From NCBI GenBank assembly GCA_022447555.1, contig JAKVBF010000001.1:412288-476287 (forward strand): 64,000 nt of DNA. The letters run 5' to 3'. Made by a program: the position numbers and the translations under genes. Below, in pieces: positions 48,996 to 58,432 of the stretch (position 1 is the stretch's first letter; the number at the start of each line of letters is the position of its first letter). A model generated the notes under the pieces. It saw nothing but the letters and a program-made list of their open reading frames with translations. It was not told the DNA's origin and did not search any database. The stretch comes from Mariniblastus sp. Its GTDB lineage: Bacteria; Planctomycetota; Planctomycetia; Pirellulales; Pirellulaceae.

Positions 48996-49098
48996 GAGCC
49001 CGCTCTCCGGAGGGTTGGTGCCATGGATTTCGCTTCCGCTTCGTTATCACAATCGCTGTAGCGATGGCTCCAACAAACCGATCAAGCCAACCCGCAAA

Positions 49099-50286
49099 CT
49101 AAACTTTAAGAAAGATCTTTTTGCGGTACAACAAGTACAGCAGTAACCACTTTATGCTAAACACTCCCACGGCGAGAATTAACGGGCCATAGGTTGGCAA
49201 CAAGGAGCTGGGGCCGGCTAAAATACGATTCGCCGTGTAATTAAAATCAATGAACGTCGGGGCCATGTAGATCAAGATTGAGTTCGCACCGATCACCGTG
49301 AAAAAAGTGATCCCAAGGTGAAACTTGAGCACATCAATGACCACGTAGAACAGCGACAACAATAACAGGCTCCAACCGGCACAAAATAGAACAAACGAGC
49401 TAGACCACAGATTTTTATTGATCGGAAAACGAAGGGCAAACTCTTGGTCCCAGCCCCACCCAACCGCCAAACAGATCAAGCCGCCGACAACCATCAATAG
49501 CGCTTTGCGCCAACCGCTATAATCTCGCCGCATCAACAACTGCCCTGTCATCACTCCCAACAACGCTGTAGCGATGGCCGGAATGGTCGCAAACAAACCT
49601 TCAGGATCGCGATCGCCCTGATAGAGCTTGCCGGGAACCAGCAGTCGATCAAGGTAGTCAGTTAGCGTGTGGCCTGGTGATAAATCACCTGCCCCAAAAC
49701 CGGGCACCGGGATGAAACGCAGCGCTGCCCAGTAACCAATCAATAAACCAATCAACCAGAACCAGCGCCCCAATCGCTTCGTGTTCATGGCAATCAAGGC
49801 CGCAAACATGTAGGCCAGACCAATCCGACCCAACACGCTCGGGTATCGCTGACTGGCCCAGCCTTCAGCGGTCGACCAATCAGCCGGAATGCCGTTGTAG
49901 AACACACCCAGCAAAATCAAGATCATCGCTCGGCTAACCACATGAATATAAATCTTACGTTCGCTATCCCCTCGAGAGCGACGATGATGAATCGACATTG
50001 GCGTCGACACACCAGCAATGAACAAGAACAGAGGGAAAATCAAATCCCAAGGCTCGAAGCCATCCCATGTCGGGTGCTCCATGCGGGCCGCTACCCACTG
50101 TACCCAAGCAGCAGAGGTCAATGCCGCGATCGCCAAAAACATCTTCTGGCCACCGATAATCCAAAACATATCGAAACCCCGTAAAGCATCGAGGCTTAAC
50201 AGACGAACGTTTTCGACAGGAGTTTCTGTTTTCTCCCGCTGCACCGGATTTTGTTTCGCTGCAGCAGATGCTGTTTCCGAACTCAT
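49099..50286 (-). CDS. DUF5009 / heparan-glucosaminide acetyltransferase-like membrane protein
   Basis: RLLSLDALRGFDMFWIIGGQ; WDLIFPLFLFIAGVSTPMS; multi-pass. Confidence 0.88.
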   Translation of the reverse strand: MSSETASAAAKQNPVQREKTETPVENVRLLSLDALRGFDMFWIIGGQKMFLAIAALTSAAWVQWVAARMEHPTWDGFEPWDLIFPLFLFIAGVSTPMSIHHRRSRGDSERKIYIHVVSRAMILILLGVFYNGIPADWSTAEGWASQRYPSVLGRIGLAYMFAALIAMNTKRLGRWFWLIGLLIGYWAALRFIPVPGFGAGDLSPGHTLTDYLDRLLVPGKLYQGDRDPEGLFATIPAIATALLGVMTGQLLMRRDYSGWRKALLMVVGGLICLAVGWGWDQEFALRFPINKNLWSSSFVLFCAGWSLLLLSLFYVVIDVLKFHLGITFFTVIGANSILIYMAPTFIDFNYTANRILAGPSSLLPTYGPLILAVGVFSIKWLLLYLLYRKKIFLKV

Positions 50287-50443
50287 CAGTGAAAGTTCCT
50301 CAATCAACCGGGGATAGGAGCCGCAAGCCATACAGGCCTGCGCGACCTTTGAGCTCGAATTGTAAAAGAGTCAGCCCGTTTTCGCGATCCAAAAAACTCT
50401 GCGAACTGAAAGAGGCTTTCAATTTGCGCGATGGCTTATACAT

Positions 50444-50944
50444 TCAGCCGACTTCACCGCTCCCCCCCAACCAGAACCCAACCGCTTCCAAACATTGGAC
50501 ATGCTCGACCGTATCATGCGTCAGCAACAGATCGGCAATGGCAGCTACGGCGGCCCAGCCGTTCTCGCTATTGAGAAACTCTCGGACGCTCGTCATTGCC
50601 CCGCCAATCAGCTGAGGCAATTCATCCCGGTGCCCCGCCAAACGCATGGCCGCCTCGACCGCTTGCTCGCGATCCACTCGCCACTCGCTGATTGCTGACA
50701 GCTCGCTTACATCACCGGTATGGATCATTTCAGCGACAGGCCCGCCCAGACTAACACATAGCGAGGCGTAGCCCACCTGTCGATCACTTTGAGGGGGCCA
50801 GCGGGTAATGGTTTCGCCAGAACGATGGGGCCCCTCGCCGTCCGGCTCTATCGAGGCGTGAACAATTGTAGCCCCCAGCTGAATAGCCATCACAACATGC
50901 CCCGCCTCGTGATAGGCTGTTCGCTCGTGTTCATCGATCACCAT
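50444..50944 (-). CDS. Stand-alone FtsH-M41-like metallopeptidase
   Basis: ERTAYHEAGHVVMAIQLGA (HExxH) and GYASLCVSLGGPVAEMI; no AAA domain. Confidence 0.65.
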   Translation of the reverse strand: MVIDEHERTAYHEAGHVVMAIQLGATIVHASIEPDGEGPHRSGETITRWPPQSDRQVGYASLCVSLGGPVAEMIHTGDVSELSAISEWRVDREQAVEAAMRLAGHRDELPQLIGGAMTSVREFLNSENGWAAVAAIADLLLTHDTVEHVQCLEAVGFWLGGSGEVG

Positions 50945-51044
50945 GCATCCGTTACCCTTAACACCAGCAGGGGGTCTCCCTCTCGACCACTACCCAAAAA
51001 ACAATAGACCTGCCAAAATCCGTGCCGGCAAGTTGTCGCATCGG

Positions 51045-51293
51045 ATGTCCATACCGCAACCTCCTTCACCAGGTAACTTTTCAGTGCCCGAAGCTAACGC
51101 CGAACAACCGACCATTCGACTTGATCACTTCCTACAAGCTTGCGGCGTACCCACCGGGGGTCAAGCCAAACTACTGATTCAATCGGGGCAAATTTTAGTC
51201 AATAGTCAGGTCGAGACGCGTCGTCGCAAAAAACTGTGTGCCGGTGATGAAGTGACCCTCGAAGGAGAGGTTTTTATCGTCACCGAAGCCTAA
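51045..51293 (+). CDS. S4-domain RNA-binding protein (YbcJ-like)
   Basis: IRLDHFLQACGVPTGGQAKLLIQSGQILVNSQVETRRRKKLCAGDEV. Confidence 0.85.
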   Translation: MSIPQPPSPGNFSVPEANAEQPTIRLDHFLQACGVPTGGQAKLLIQSGQILVNSQVETRRRKKLCAGDEVTLEGEVFIVTEA

Positions 51294-51386
51294 TGTTCTC
51301 AGAAAACCATCAACAGCAACTTGTTTCGTCCCCCGACTTATTAACCAACTCATGTTAAACAACTCTTCACCCTCCACTCCCTCGCT

Positions 51387-51974
51387 TTGCCGGAAAGAAC
51401 ACCCGTGACTGAGCCTCTCCAAAGCGTCATCCAATTCACGAGTTGCATCCTCGCTCTAATTGGATCGATCTTTCCCCCGTCCACATGCCGCGCTGACGAC
51501 CCTCTCCCCGGAGGTCATTACACTTTCCAATCTGTCACCGTAGTACCCATCAATCGAATAACCAAGGAAGGTAAAACCCTCGACGCCAAATCGGAAAAAC
51601 TGACACATGGGATTCGATTTGACGTGCTACCCAAGTACACGGTTGCCAAAGGAAGCAAGCCCAAACCATTCAAGATACTCAACCCGACCGTCACGGATAA
51701 ATCGAGCTTGACTCTCGACAAGCCGATCCACTTCAAGGGAAAACGAGTTCCGGCTGGCACCAATTTGCTCAAGTTCCAAAAGTTTGACGGCTCGCGTTTC
51801 AATATTCACATGCCCGATCTCTTCCCGCTGGCCGTTCACTCGGTAACCATTGTACGGGACTTCGAGATTCCTACCGGTACCTATCACGTCACGTTTAAGT
51901 GGACGACCACTTCCGGGCAAGTCTTGTCGGACAAGGTAAAAGTCTTGATCGACGTCAAAGTGCCAAATAAATAG
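51387..51974 (+). CDS. Hypothetical exported protein
   Basis: 195-aa ORF with hydrophobic N-terminus; no recognised family. Confidence 0.5.
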   Translation: MPERTPVTEPLQSVIQFTSCILALIGSIFPPSTCRADDPLPGGHYTFQSVTVVPINRITKEGKTLDAKSEKLTHGIRFDVLPKYTVAKGSKPKPFKILNPTVTDKSSLTLDKPIHFKGKRVPAGTNLLKFQKFDGSRFNIHMPDLFPLAVHSVTIVRDFEIPTGTYHVTFKWTTTSGQVLSDKVKVLIDVKVPNK

Positions 51975-52173
51975 CCTTCTTGGCAAACTGAAAAGGCCCC
52001 TCCGTAAACAGACGCCCTAACTCGCTCTCCTTGGCAATCACCCCACATCCATCTCTTCCGCAACGATCAGGATCCTATCGGTCTCCGGTAACTCATACGA
52101 ATTGGCTTGCTTTGCGTTGATGAGTCGTGCCAGATAGAATTAACCCCCTGAGAACCTTATAAGGAAACAAATC

Positions 52174-54165
52174 ATGAAAACACAACCGTTGCTATCCGCT
52201 TGCCTGATCATCTTGTTTTGTGGATCCGCTGGCTTGGCCGCCACGAAACAAACCCCGCGGCAACCCTCTGCCGGTCTCCAGTCGACACAAGCGAGCCACT
52301 TTGGTTCTGAAAATCGGCCCCCCAACATCGTCTACATTATGTCGGACGAGTTGGCATATTATGAACTCTCTCATATGGGCAACCCGCATATCCGCACACC
52401 CAGCATCGACCGGATGGCCAAACAGGGTATCCGTTATACGCAAGCTTTGGCTGCCGCGCCCGTTTGCGCACCGCTGCGGTGCGCACTCATGACGGGCAAA
52501 CACATGGGTCATGCATCGGTCCGGGCCAATGGAGGCGGTACGCCTCTCAGGAGTGACGAAACAACGATCGCCAGCCTGCTCAAACAGAAAGGTTATGCCA
52601 CAGGAGGATTTGGGAAATGGGGTGCCGGGGGGCGTGATTCAACCGGCGTGCCCGAGAAACACGGCTTTGATGTTTTCTTCGGCTACTATGATCAAGTCCA
52701 CGCCCACTCGTTCTACCCTCCCTATTTAATACGCAATAGTGAAGAGGTCCAGCTCGACGGCAACATTGGGGGACGCAGCGGCAAGACTTACTCGCACTAT
52801 GCGATCATGGACGAAGCACTCGATTTTATTCGTGATCACCAAGACCAACCTTTTTTTTGCTACCTGCCGATCACGCCGCCTCATGGCATGTACGATATTC
52901 CCTCCGACGATCCGGCCTGGCAGCTATACAAGAGCGACCAATGGATTCAGGATCCGTCGATCAAGGATGACGTAAAAAATTACGCAGCAATGGTGTCGAT
53001 GGTCGATCATAATGTGCAACAGGTATTGGACCTACTCAAGGAACTCAACCTTGAAGAGAACACTATCGTCTTTTTTACCGGCGACAATGGGGGACAAGAT
53101 CGCTTTCGCGACTCGAAGCATCCCCGCGGCTTTTTCGGCCCAAATGTCAATCCGAAAACGGGAGTTGCGTTTCGCGGCGGTAAAGGAAACCTTTACGAGG
53201 GAGGGCTGCGCATTCCCTTCATCGTCCGCTGGCCAGGAAAAATCAAGCCGGGGCAGGTTAGCGACCTGCTGTTCTACCAGATCGATATACTGCCCACACT
53301 GACCGAATTAACGGGTGCCAACACGCCAGCCGACGCGGACGGCCTATCGATTTTACCAAGCCTGCTCGGCGAAAAAGTGGTCGGTCACGCCCAACAACAG
53401 CACCCATTCTTGTACTGGGAGTTCGGTCCACAAACGGCTGTCCGGATCGAGAATTGGAAAGGGATTCGGCCAAAGCCCAAAGCCGACTGGGAAATTTACA
53501 ACTTATCTCAAGATCCAAGCGAGCAGCACAACCTAATGGAACAGAAACCTGAACTAGTGAAACAGATGCAGGCGTTCGCCAACCAATCCCACCAGCCGGT
53601 TCGCTCGGGAGAGTTCACGACCGAAGTTCGGCACCAGCGAGATCGACAGGCCAAGTGGGGAACCGCCAAACAACCCCCCCGTCCTCAGCGCGGCAAACCC
53701 GGGAAGCCGAACGGGATCGAGGATAAAAAACGAGTGCCGGTCGACCAAGTCAAACTGGTTCGGGTCAGTAGTGAAAACCGGAGCAATGACCGATTAGCCC
53801 GTTACGCGATCGACGGCAACCCTCAAACCCTCTGGCACACTCAGTTCTCCGACGACCTAGCCGAACCTCCGCACAGCCTAGTGATCGATCTAGGACGCGA
53901 GCGAACGATCGAGGGGGTACGTTACCTAGCGCGGCAGGATAACGGCTGGAACGGCGCGTTCAGCAAAACTACGTTTTCAGTCAGCTCCTCACACCACCAG
54001 TTCCCCGCACCGGTTCTGACCAAGACGTTTGAAAAGACGCGTCGGGTCCAGACAGCCATCTTCGACCGGCCGGTTCAGGGTCGCTATGTGCAGATCCAGA
54101 TCTTGTCGGAAGTCAACGGCAAGGCATGGGCTTCGGCGGCCGATATTGGCGTGATCGAAAAATAG
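52174..54165 (+). CDS. Arylsulfatase-like protein with C-terminal discoidin (F5/8 type C)-like domain
   Basis: PNIVYIMSDELAYYEL; CAPLRCALMTGKHMGH; FFTGDNGGQ; C-terminal YAIDGNPQTLWHTQFSD...PHSLVIDLGRERTIEGVRYLARQDN. Confidence 0.92.
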   Translation: MKTQPLLSACLIILFCGSAGLAATKQTPRQPSAGLQSTQASHFGSENRPPNIVYIMSDELAYYELSHMGNPHIRTPSIDRMAKQGIRYTQALAAAPVCAPLRCALMTGKHMGHASVRANGGGTPLRSDETTIASLLKQKGYATGGFGKWGAGGRDSTGVPEKHGFDVFFGYYDQVHAHSFYPPYLIRNSEEVQLDGNIGGRSGKTYSHYAIMDEALDFIRDHQDQPFFCYLPITPPHGMYDIPSDDPAWQLYKSDQWIQDPSIKDDVKNYAAMVSMVDHNVQQVLDLLKELNLEENTIVFFTGDNGGQDRFRDSKHPRGFFGPNVNPKTGVAFRGGKGNLYEGGLRIPFIVRWPGKIKPGQVSDLLFYQIDILPTLTELTGANTPADADGLSILPSLLGEKVVGHAQQQHPFLYWEFGPQTAVRIENWKGIRPKPKADWEIYNLSQDPSEQHNLMEQKPELVKQMQAFANQSHQPVRSGEFTTEVRHQRDRQAKWGTAKQPPRPQRGKPGKPNGIEDKKRVPVDQVKLVRVSSENRSNDRLARYAIDGNPQTLWHTQFSDDLAEPPHSLVIDLGRERTIEGVRYLARQDNGWNGAFSKTTFSVSSSHHQFPAPVLTKTFEKTRRVQTAIFDRPVQGRYVQIQILSEVNGKAWASAADIGVIEK

Positions 54166-54233
54166 TGATCCGTTAGCGCTGAAGTATAAAGCAAGATATG
54201 CCGGCAAGCGAATTTTGTCACATTACGGGTGCG

Positions 54234-55130
54234 TCATTTTTTCAGTGCTTTACGAATCTCAAGCGGACGATTAGTGGTGATACCAAAGGGTCCCTGGGCA
54301 GCAAAAAATTTAGCATCTGCCGAGTCGTCGATGGTCCAAACGTGAAATTCTTGGACCCCCCGTTTGCGCAGCTCGGCTAGGAACTCGACGGTCACCACCT
54401 GCCGATTCCCTTCCATCCCCAATCCGTCGACACTCAGTCGTTTGACCGTCTCCGCCAACTCGCTGGCACTTGGCAACCAGGAGTCCGTTTGGCCCTGCTG
54501 TTTATAGCTGGTCAACCAGTGTGCCTTGATGCGGGGCATCAGTCGTTTCGCCGCTGCGATCGTCTGCTGGTTGAAACTGATGATGCAAACCTGCTCGCCC
54601 GGTAAGCCGGACTTAGCCAACACCTGCCGGACCGGCTCAACAATTTCTGGCCCCGCCTTCAGTTCGATGATCAGCCACTTTCCCTCGGGTACGGTTGAGA
54701 TGACCTGTCGCAAGGTTGGTATTGCTTGACCGGTAAACTCGTCGCCTTTCCATTTGCCGACGTCCAACCCTTGTAGTTCGGCCAAGGTTGCATCGGCTAC
54801 GGTCAAATCCTGATCAGCCGTGCGACCGGTCGTTTTGTCATGGATACAGACGACCTCGCCGTCGCGGGTCAAGTAAAAATCACCTTCGATTCCATCGGCC
54901 CCTTGTTTCCAAGCTAGCCTAAAAGCGGCCAAAGTATTCTCCGGCGCGTCGCGAGAAGCACCGCGGTGAGCGACAACTCGCTGGCCCTTAACATCGCTCT
55001 CACCCATGATCATCCCGATCATCAACAGCCCAGAGAGCAACCCTGTTTGAGCCACCCTGAGGGGTATCCCCGCTGTTCGTAATCGAAGGACCTTCGACAA
55101 GTCTCTAACTCCCTTTTTTGGTCGCTTCAT
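54234..55130 (-). CDS. Glycerophosphodiester phosphodiesterase
   Basis: VVAHRGASRDAPENTLAAFRLAWKQGADGIEGDFYLTRDGEVVCIHDKTTGRT. Confidence 0.95.
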   Translation of the reverse strand: MKRPKKGVRDLSKVLRLRTAGIPLRVAQTGLLSGLLMIGMIMGESDVKGQRVVAHRGASRDAPENTLAAFRLAWKQGADGIEGDFYLTRDGEVVCIHDKTTGRTADQDLTVADATLAELQGLDVGKWKGDEFTGQAIPTLRQVISTVPEGKWLIIELKAGPEIVEPVRQVLAKSGLPGEQVCIISFNQQTIAAAKRLMPRIKAHWLTSYKQQGQTDSWLPSASELAETVKRLSVDGLGMEGNRQVVTVEFLAELRKRGVQEFHVWTIDDSADAKFFAAQGPFGITTNRPLEIRKALKK

Positions 55131-55381
55131 GGTCCGATCGTCTCAGATCTAAAACCTTCCACAAAATCATTCTAGGGCGTCCAGTCGATCACCACGACCC
55201 TGGAGAACAGGTAGCCAATAAAGTGCCGGCCCTTCAACAAAGTGCCTAAGGATTCGAGCGATCACCGAGAACGAATGATCGACGCAGCGCTGCTGGGCCG
55301 CACCCGCCACGCATAGTAAGAACAGCCATAGCAAGCCGAGCCATAGCCAAGATCGATTCTAAGCTATTCTCTCACCGAAGC

Positions 55382-55663
55382 TCACACCATTTCGGAGGCC
55401 ATCTCTGCTGCCACGCTCTCCCACCGCGAATAGGCCTCGTCGACCATATCTGCCACCCGAGCCTCAAAGTCTCGGATTTCTGCATCTGCTCGGTTGTGAA
55501 GCCCAAGCTGACCAAAAACCCAGCCCATTGATTCACTCAAAGCGTTGTAGTGGGATTCGAAACCAGTCTTCATATAGCTTTCGTAGTCTCGCTCAAAGAC
55601 TTGAAACGCCGCATGAAGTCCTCGGCGATTTTCATGTTGTGATGGTTGGTTATGGGTCATCAT
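55382..55663 (-). CDS. Small hypothetical protein (93 aa)
   Basis: ORF with coding-like composition, helical; no recognised family. Confidence 0.4.
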   Translation of the reverse strand: MMTHNQPSQHENRRGLHAAFQVFERDYESYMKTGFESHYNALSESMGWVFGQLGLHNRADAEIRDFEARVADMVDEAYSRWESVAAEMASEMV

Positions 55664-55777
55664 TCTGTTCCAGAAAAGAGGGGGGGAATAAAAGACAGGT
55701 GTGATTCGTTGTTCTCGTTAAGTTGTTGACCGTAATCAGGAGAGTGGCTGTAACATTTTAAGAATACCCAAAACGTG

Positions 55778-56005
55778 TCATCCATCGGCAAACTCATCCA
55801 TCGGTAAACCATCCCAGTAATAAAACCGCTCGGTAATGGCCAGTTGCTTCAGTTCTTTCAACGACAACTCCTTGTCAGAGTTATTGACAAGCAGCCGCAC
55901 GTATGATGCCCATTCTGGATCGTTCTCCCGTAGCTTTTCAAGATAAGCTTTCACCTCTTGCATCATCACAAAACTCCTTATTTCGAGGAAAACTGATACC
56001 AGCAT
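55778..56005 (-). CDS. Small hypothetical protein (75 aa; start may be MMQEVKAYLEKL)
   Basis: ORF with coding-like composition; no recognised family. Confidence 0.4.
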   Translation of the reverse strand: MLVSVFLEIRSFVMMQEVKAYLEKLRENDPEWASYVRLLVNNSDKELSLKELKQLAITERFYYWDGLPMDEFADG

Positions 56006-56356
56006 TCGCTGTGGTCTAGTAGGTTTACGCTGTTGCTTGCGATCGGGTTCATCTGCTCGGTAGACGGTTGGCCCTCTCTGTGCTTACAGCTTTTTATCTT
56101 TTTTTTTAGAAACCGGGCAAACGGGAGACTTCCAACTTTTATCTCGCCGTGATCCAGACCAGCTCAATCGGACTTGCTCTCCTAGCAAAACCTCGTTTTG
56201 GTAATCGAACGCGACTCAATCAGAGCCGGTGATACTGTAGATTGATATCGCGACTAGAGTTATTTGATCGTTGGGGCTAGGCGTTCATGCGGAGACGATT
56301 TAGCGGGGAGCTAAATCGCAACCTCGAGCTGTACTAGAAAGCCTGTAGAACAGGAC

Positions 56357-58153
56357 TTACGGCCTATTGCCCGCGCTGAGCTGAGCTCGCATGAACTCAT
56401 CCATATCAACCACCATCGAATCAATCCAGGGCAGCTGATTCCAGCAACCGTGCTTGCCGCCCTCGTAAATCTTGATTCCGGTCTCAATTCCCAAAGAGCG
56501 AAGTTTGTCGCGCGACGCCTGATTCCGCTCAGGCTTATCAAACTCACCGGCCATAAACAGAATCGGACACGTATTCTCGTCAATTTGCGCGTAGGCATCC
56601 GCCAACTGGTAAAGCTCTGGCTTTTCGTCAACGGTCCCACGTAACCAACTGTTAGAATTCGAGAACCCCTTTCCACTGCGAGAGCGTTCAGCAACCGAGC
56701 CGGTTAACATTTCCATTGGCCCAGCCATGACGATCGCGGCATGAATTTTTGCTGATTCACTGGGGTGACCACCCTCACCCTGAAGTTTTGGGTGAGAGCC
56801 TGCCGAGGCCATTAAACCGGCAAGGTGGGCTCCAGCGCTCCCCCCGATTGCGCCGATGCGGTTGGGATCGAGATGATATTTTTTTGCGTGGGCTCGCAGG
56901 TATCGGACTGCCGCGGTGCAGTCGTGCATGGCCGCTGGAAACGCTGCTTCGTCAGCCAATCGATATTCAATCGCCGAAACCACATAACGACGACTGGCGA
57001 GTCTATTTGCCAACGCACGATACTTGGTTTTATCCCCTTTGTGCCAGCCACCGCCATGAACCAGAACGATACAAGGGAGTGGTTCGTGCGCTTTGGCTAA
57101 TTTGGGAAATGTGATATCCATCAACATCTTGCGTTCCCCGTGCTGGGCATAAACCACATCCAAATCCACTTGCAATTGCTCGGGAGTTCGTGTCCCCGGT
57201 TGTGCCGGATTGGGCTTGCGAGGGTTGTTCGCCACCGGTTTTAGCGGGACCGATACTGGAGTGGCTGACCGTCCAGCGATCTTCATCCGCTGACGAAAAA
57301 CCCCCCCGGGGCCAGTGATATACAGGGATCGCATATCCTGATCTCCGAACGTGCAGTTAATTGGCTTGGCCGGGCAGGCGATTTTGTCGATCAGCTTTCC
57401 GGTTGGACTCCAAATCCACACGTCAGTGGGGCCCGCGCAATAAATATTTCCAGCTCGGTCAACGGCCATGCCGTCGGCACCGCGGTCTGGCCCGTCGTCC
57501 ATCGACGCAATCATCCGTCCCTTGCGGGCTTGCCCCGGCTGACTGAGGTCATAAGCCCAAATCTTTTTAGGGACAAAAGACGAGACATACAGAGTAGCCT
57601 CATCCGGCGAAAGAGTAAGACCGTTGGGTGTATCAATTTGATCGACCGCGACCGAAATATCTCCGGCTGGACTGACGTAAATCACTTTTCCCTGGGGTGT
57701 GAAGGTAATGTAAATTCCACCATGATGATCAACCACTAAATCATTAGGGCGATAGGCCTTTTCGCCAGCCGCGTTCGCAAGCGACTTGAAATCAACAATC
57801 GGGACTTTCTTTCCGCCATCCAAGAAAACGATCTGGCCTGCTGAATTGTCTGACAAAAAGGTGCGGCCGTGGTTGAAGTAGGTCGCGCTGATGCGGCCGG
57901 CGTTTGACCGCAAGACCTTCATTTCATCCTTGCTGGGGATAAAGCGGTAGAGCGTCTGCCCTTTGACGTCGGGGATCACTAGCGACCAACCGTCCCAGCA
58001 GGGACCATCTGCCATACCCATTTCCGTGGACAGGGTCTCTAGTTCAGTCCGTCGGTCCACAACACGGGACAGAGGTTGGGCTTCCACCCAGGATCCGAGC
58101 GACGGACTGATCAGGCAGGCGGCAAACATCCATTTCAATCGAACGGCAGTCAT
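56357..58153 (-). CDS. Fusion of SMP-30/gluconolactonase-like propeller and alpha/beta-hydrolase (esterase) domain
   Basis: GLTLSPDEATLYVSSFVPKKIWAYDL...DGMAVDRAGNIYCAGP; then CIVLVHGGGWHKGDK and IGAIGGSAGAHLAGLMA. Confidence 0.9.
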   Translation of the reverse strand: MTAVRLKWMFAACLISPSLGSWVEAQPLSRVVDRRTELETLSTEMGMADGPCWDGWSLVIPDVKGQTLYRFIPSKDEMKVLRSNAGRISATYFNHGRTFLSDNSAGQIVFLDGGKKVPIVDFKSLANAAGEKAYRPNDLVVDHHGGIYITFTPQGKVIYVSPAGDISVAVDQIDTPNGLTLSPDEATLYVSSFVPKKIWAYDLSQPGQARKGRMIASMDDGPDRGADGMAVDRAGNIYCAGPTDVWIWSPTGKLIDKIACPAKPINCTFGDQDMRSLYITGPGGVFRQRMKIAGRSATPVSVPLKPVANNPRKPNPAQPGTRTPEQLQVDLDVVYAQHGERKMLMDITFPKLAKAHEPLPCIVLVHGGGWHKGDKTKYRALANRLASRRYVVSAIEYRLADEAAFPAAMHDCTAAVRYLRAHAKKYHLDPNRIGAIGGSAGAHLAGLMASAGSHPKLQGEGGHPSESAKIHAAIVMAGPMEMLTGSVAERSRSGKGFSNSNSWLRGTVDEKPELYQLADAYAQIDENTCPILFMAGEFDKPERNQASRDKLRSLGIETGIKIYEGGKHGCWNQLPWIDSMVVDMDEFMRAQLSAGNRP

Positions 58154-58432
58154 GAGAATATCGGCTCCAGTTTCTGACGGTCAAACAAAAGTAAGTTCAA
58201 GCAAGATACCGTTCAAGAGACCGCTTCACCATCAGGGTTCAAACCATCCTGCCGGTCGACAATGGGCTGGTCTCATTAAGGATGTCCCTGTCCAACCCCC
58301 TCAAATTTGTTGCAATAAACTGTGAACCGACGGCCCTGCCAAATGGTTTTCGCGGTGAAAAACCGTTAAAAGAGAGGGCTGCAAGGAGTCGCCGATTCAA
58401 AATGAACCGTGTTACAAGCCGAGGGTGCACGC

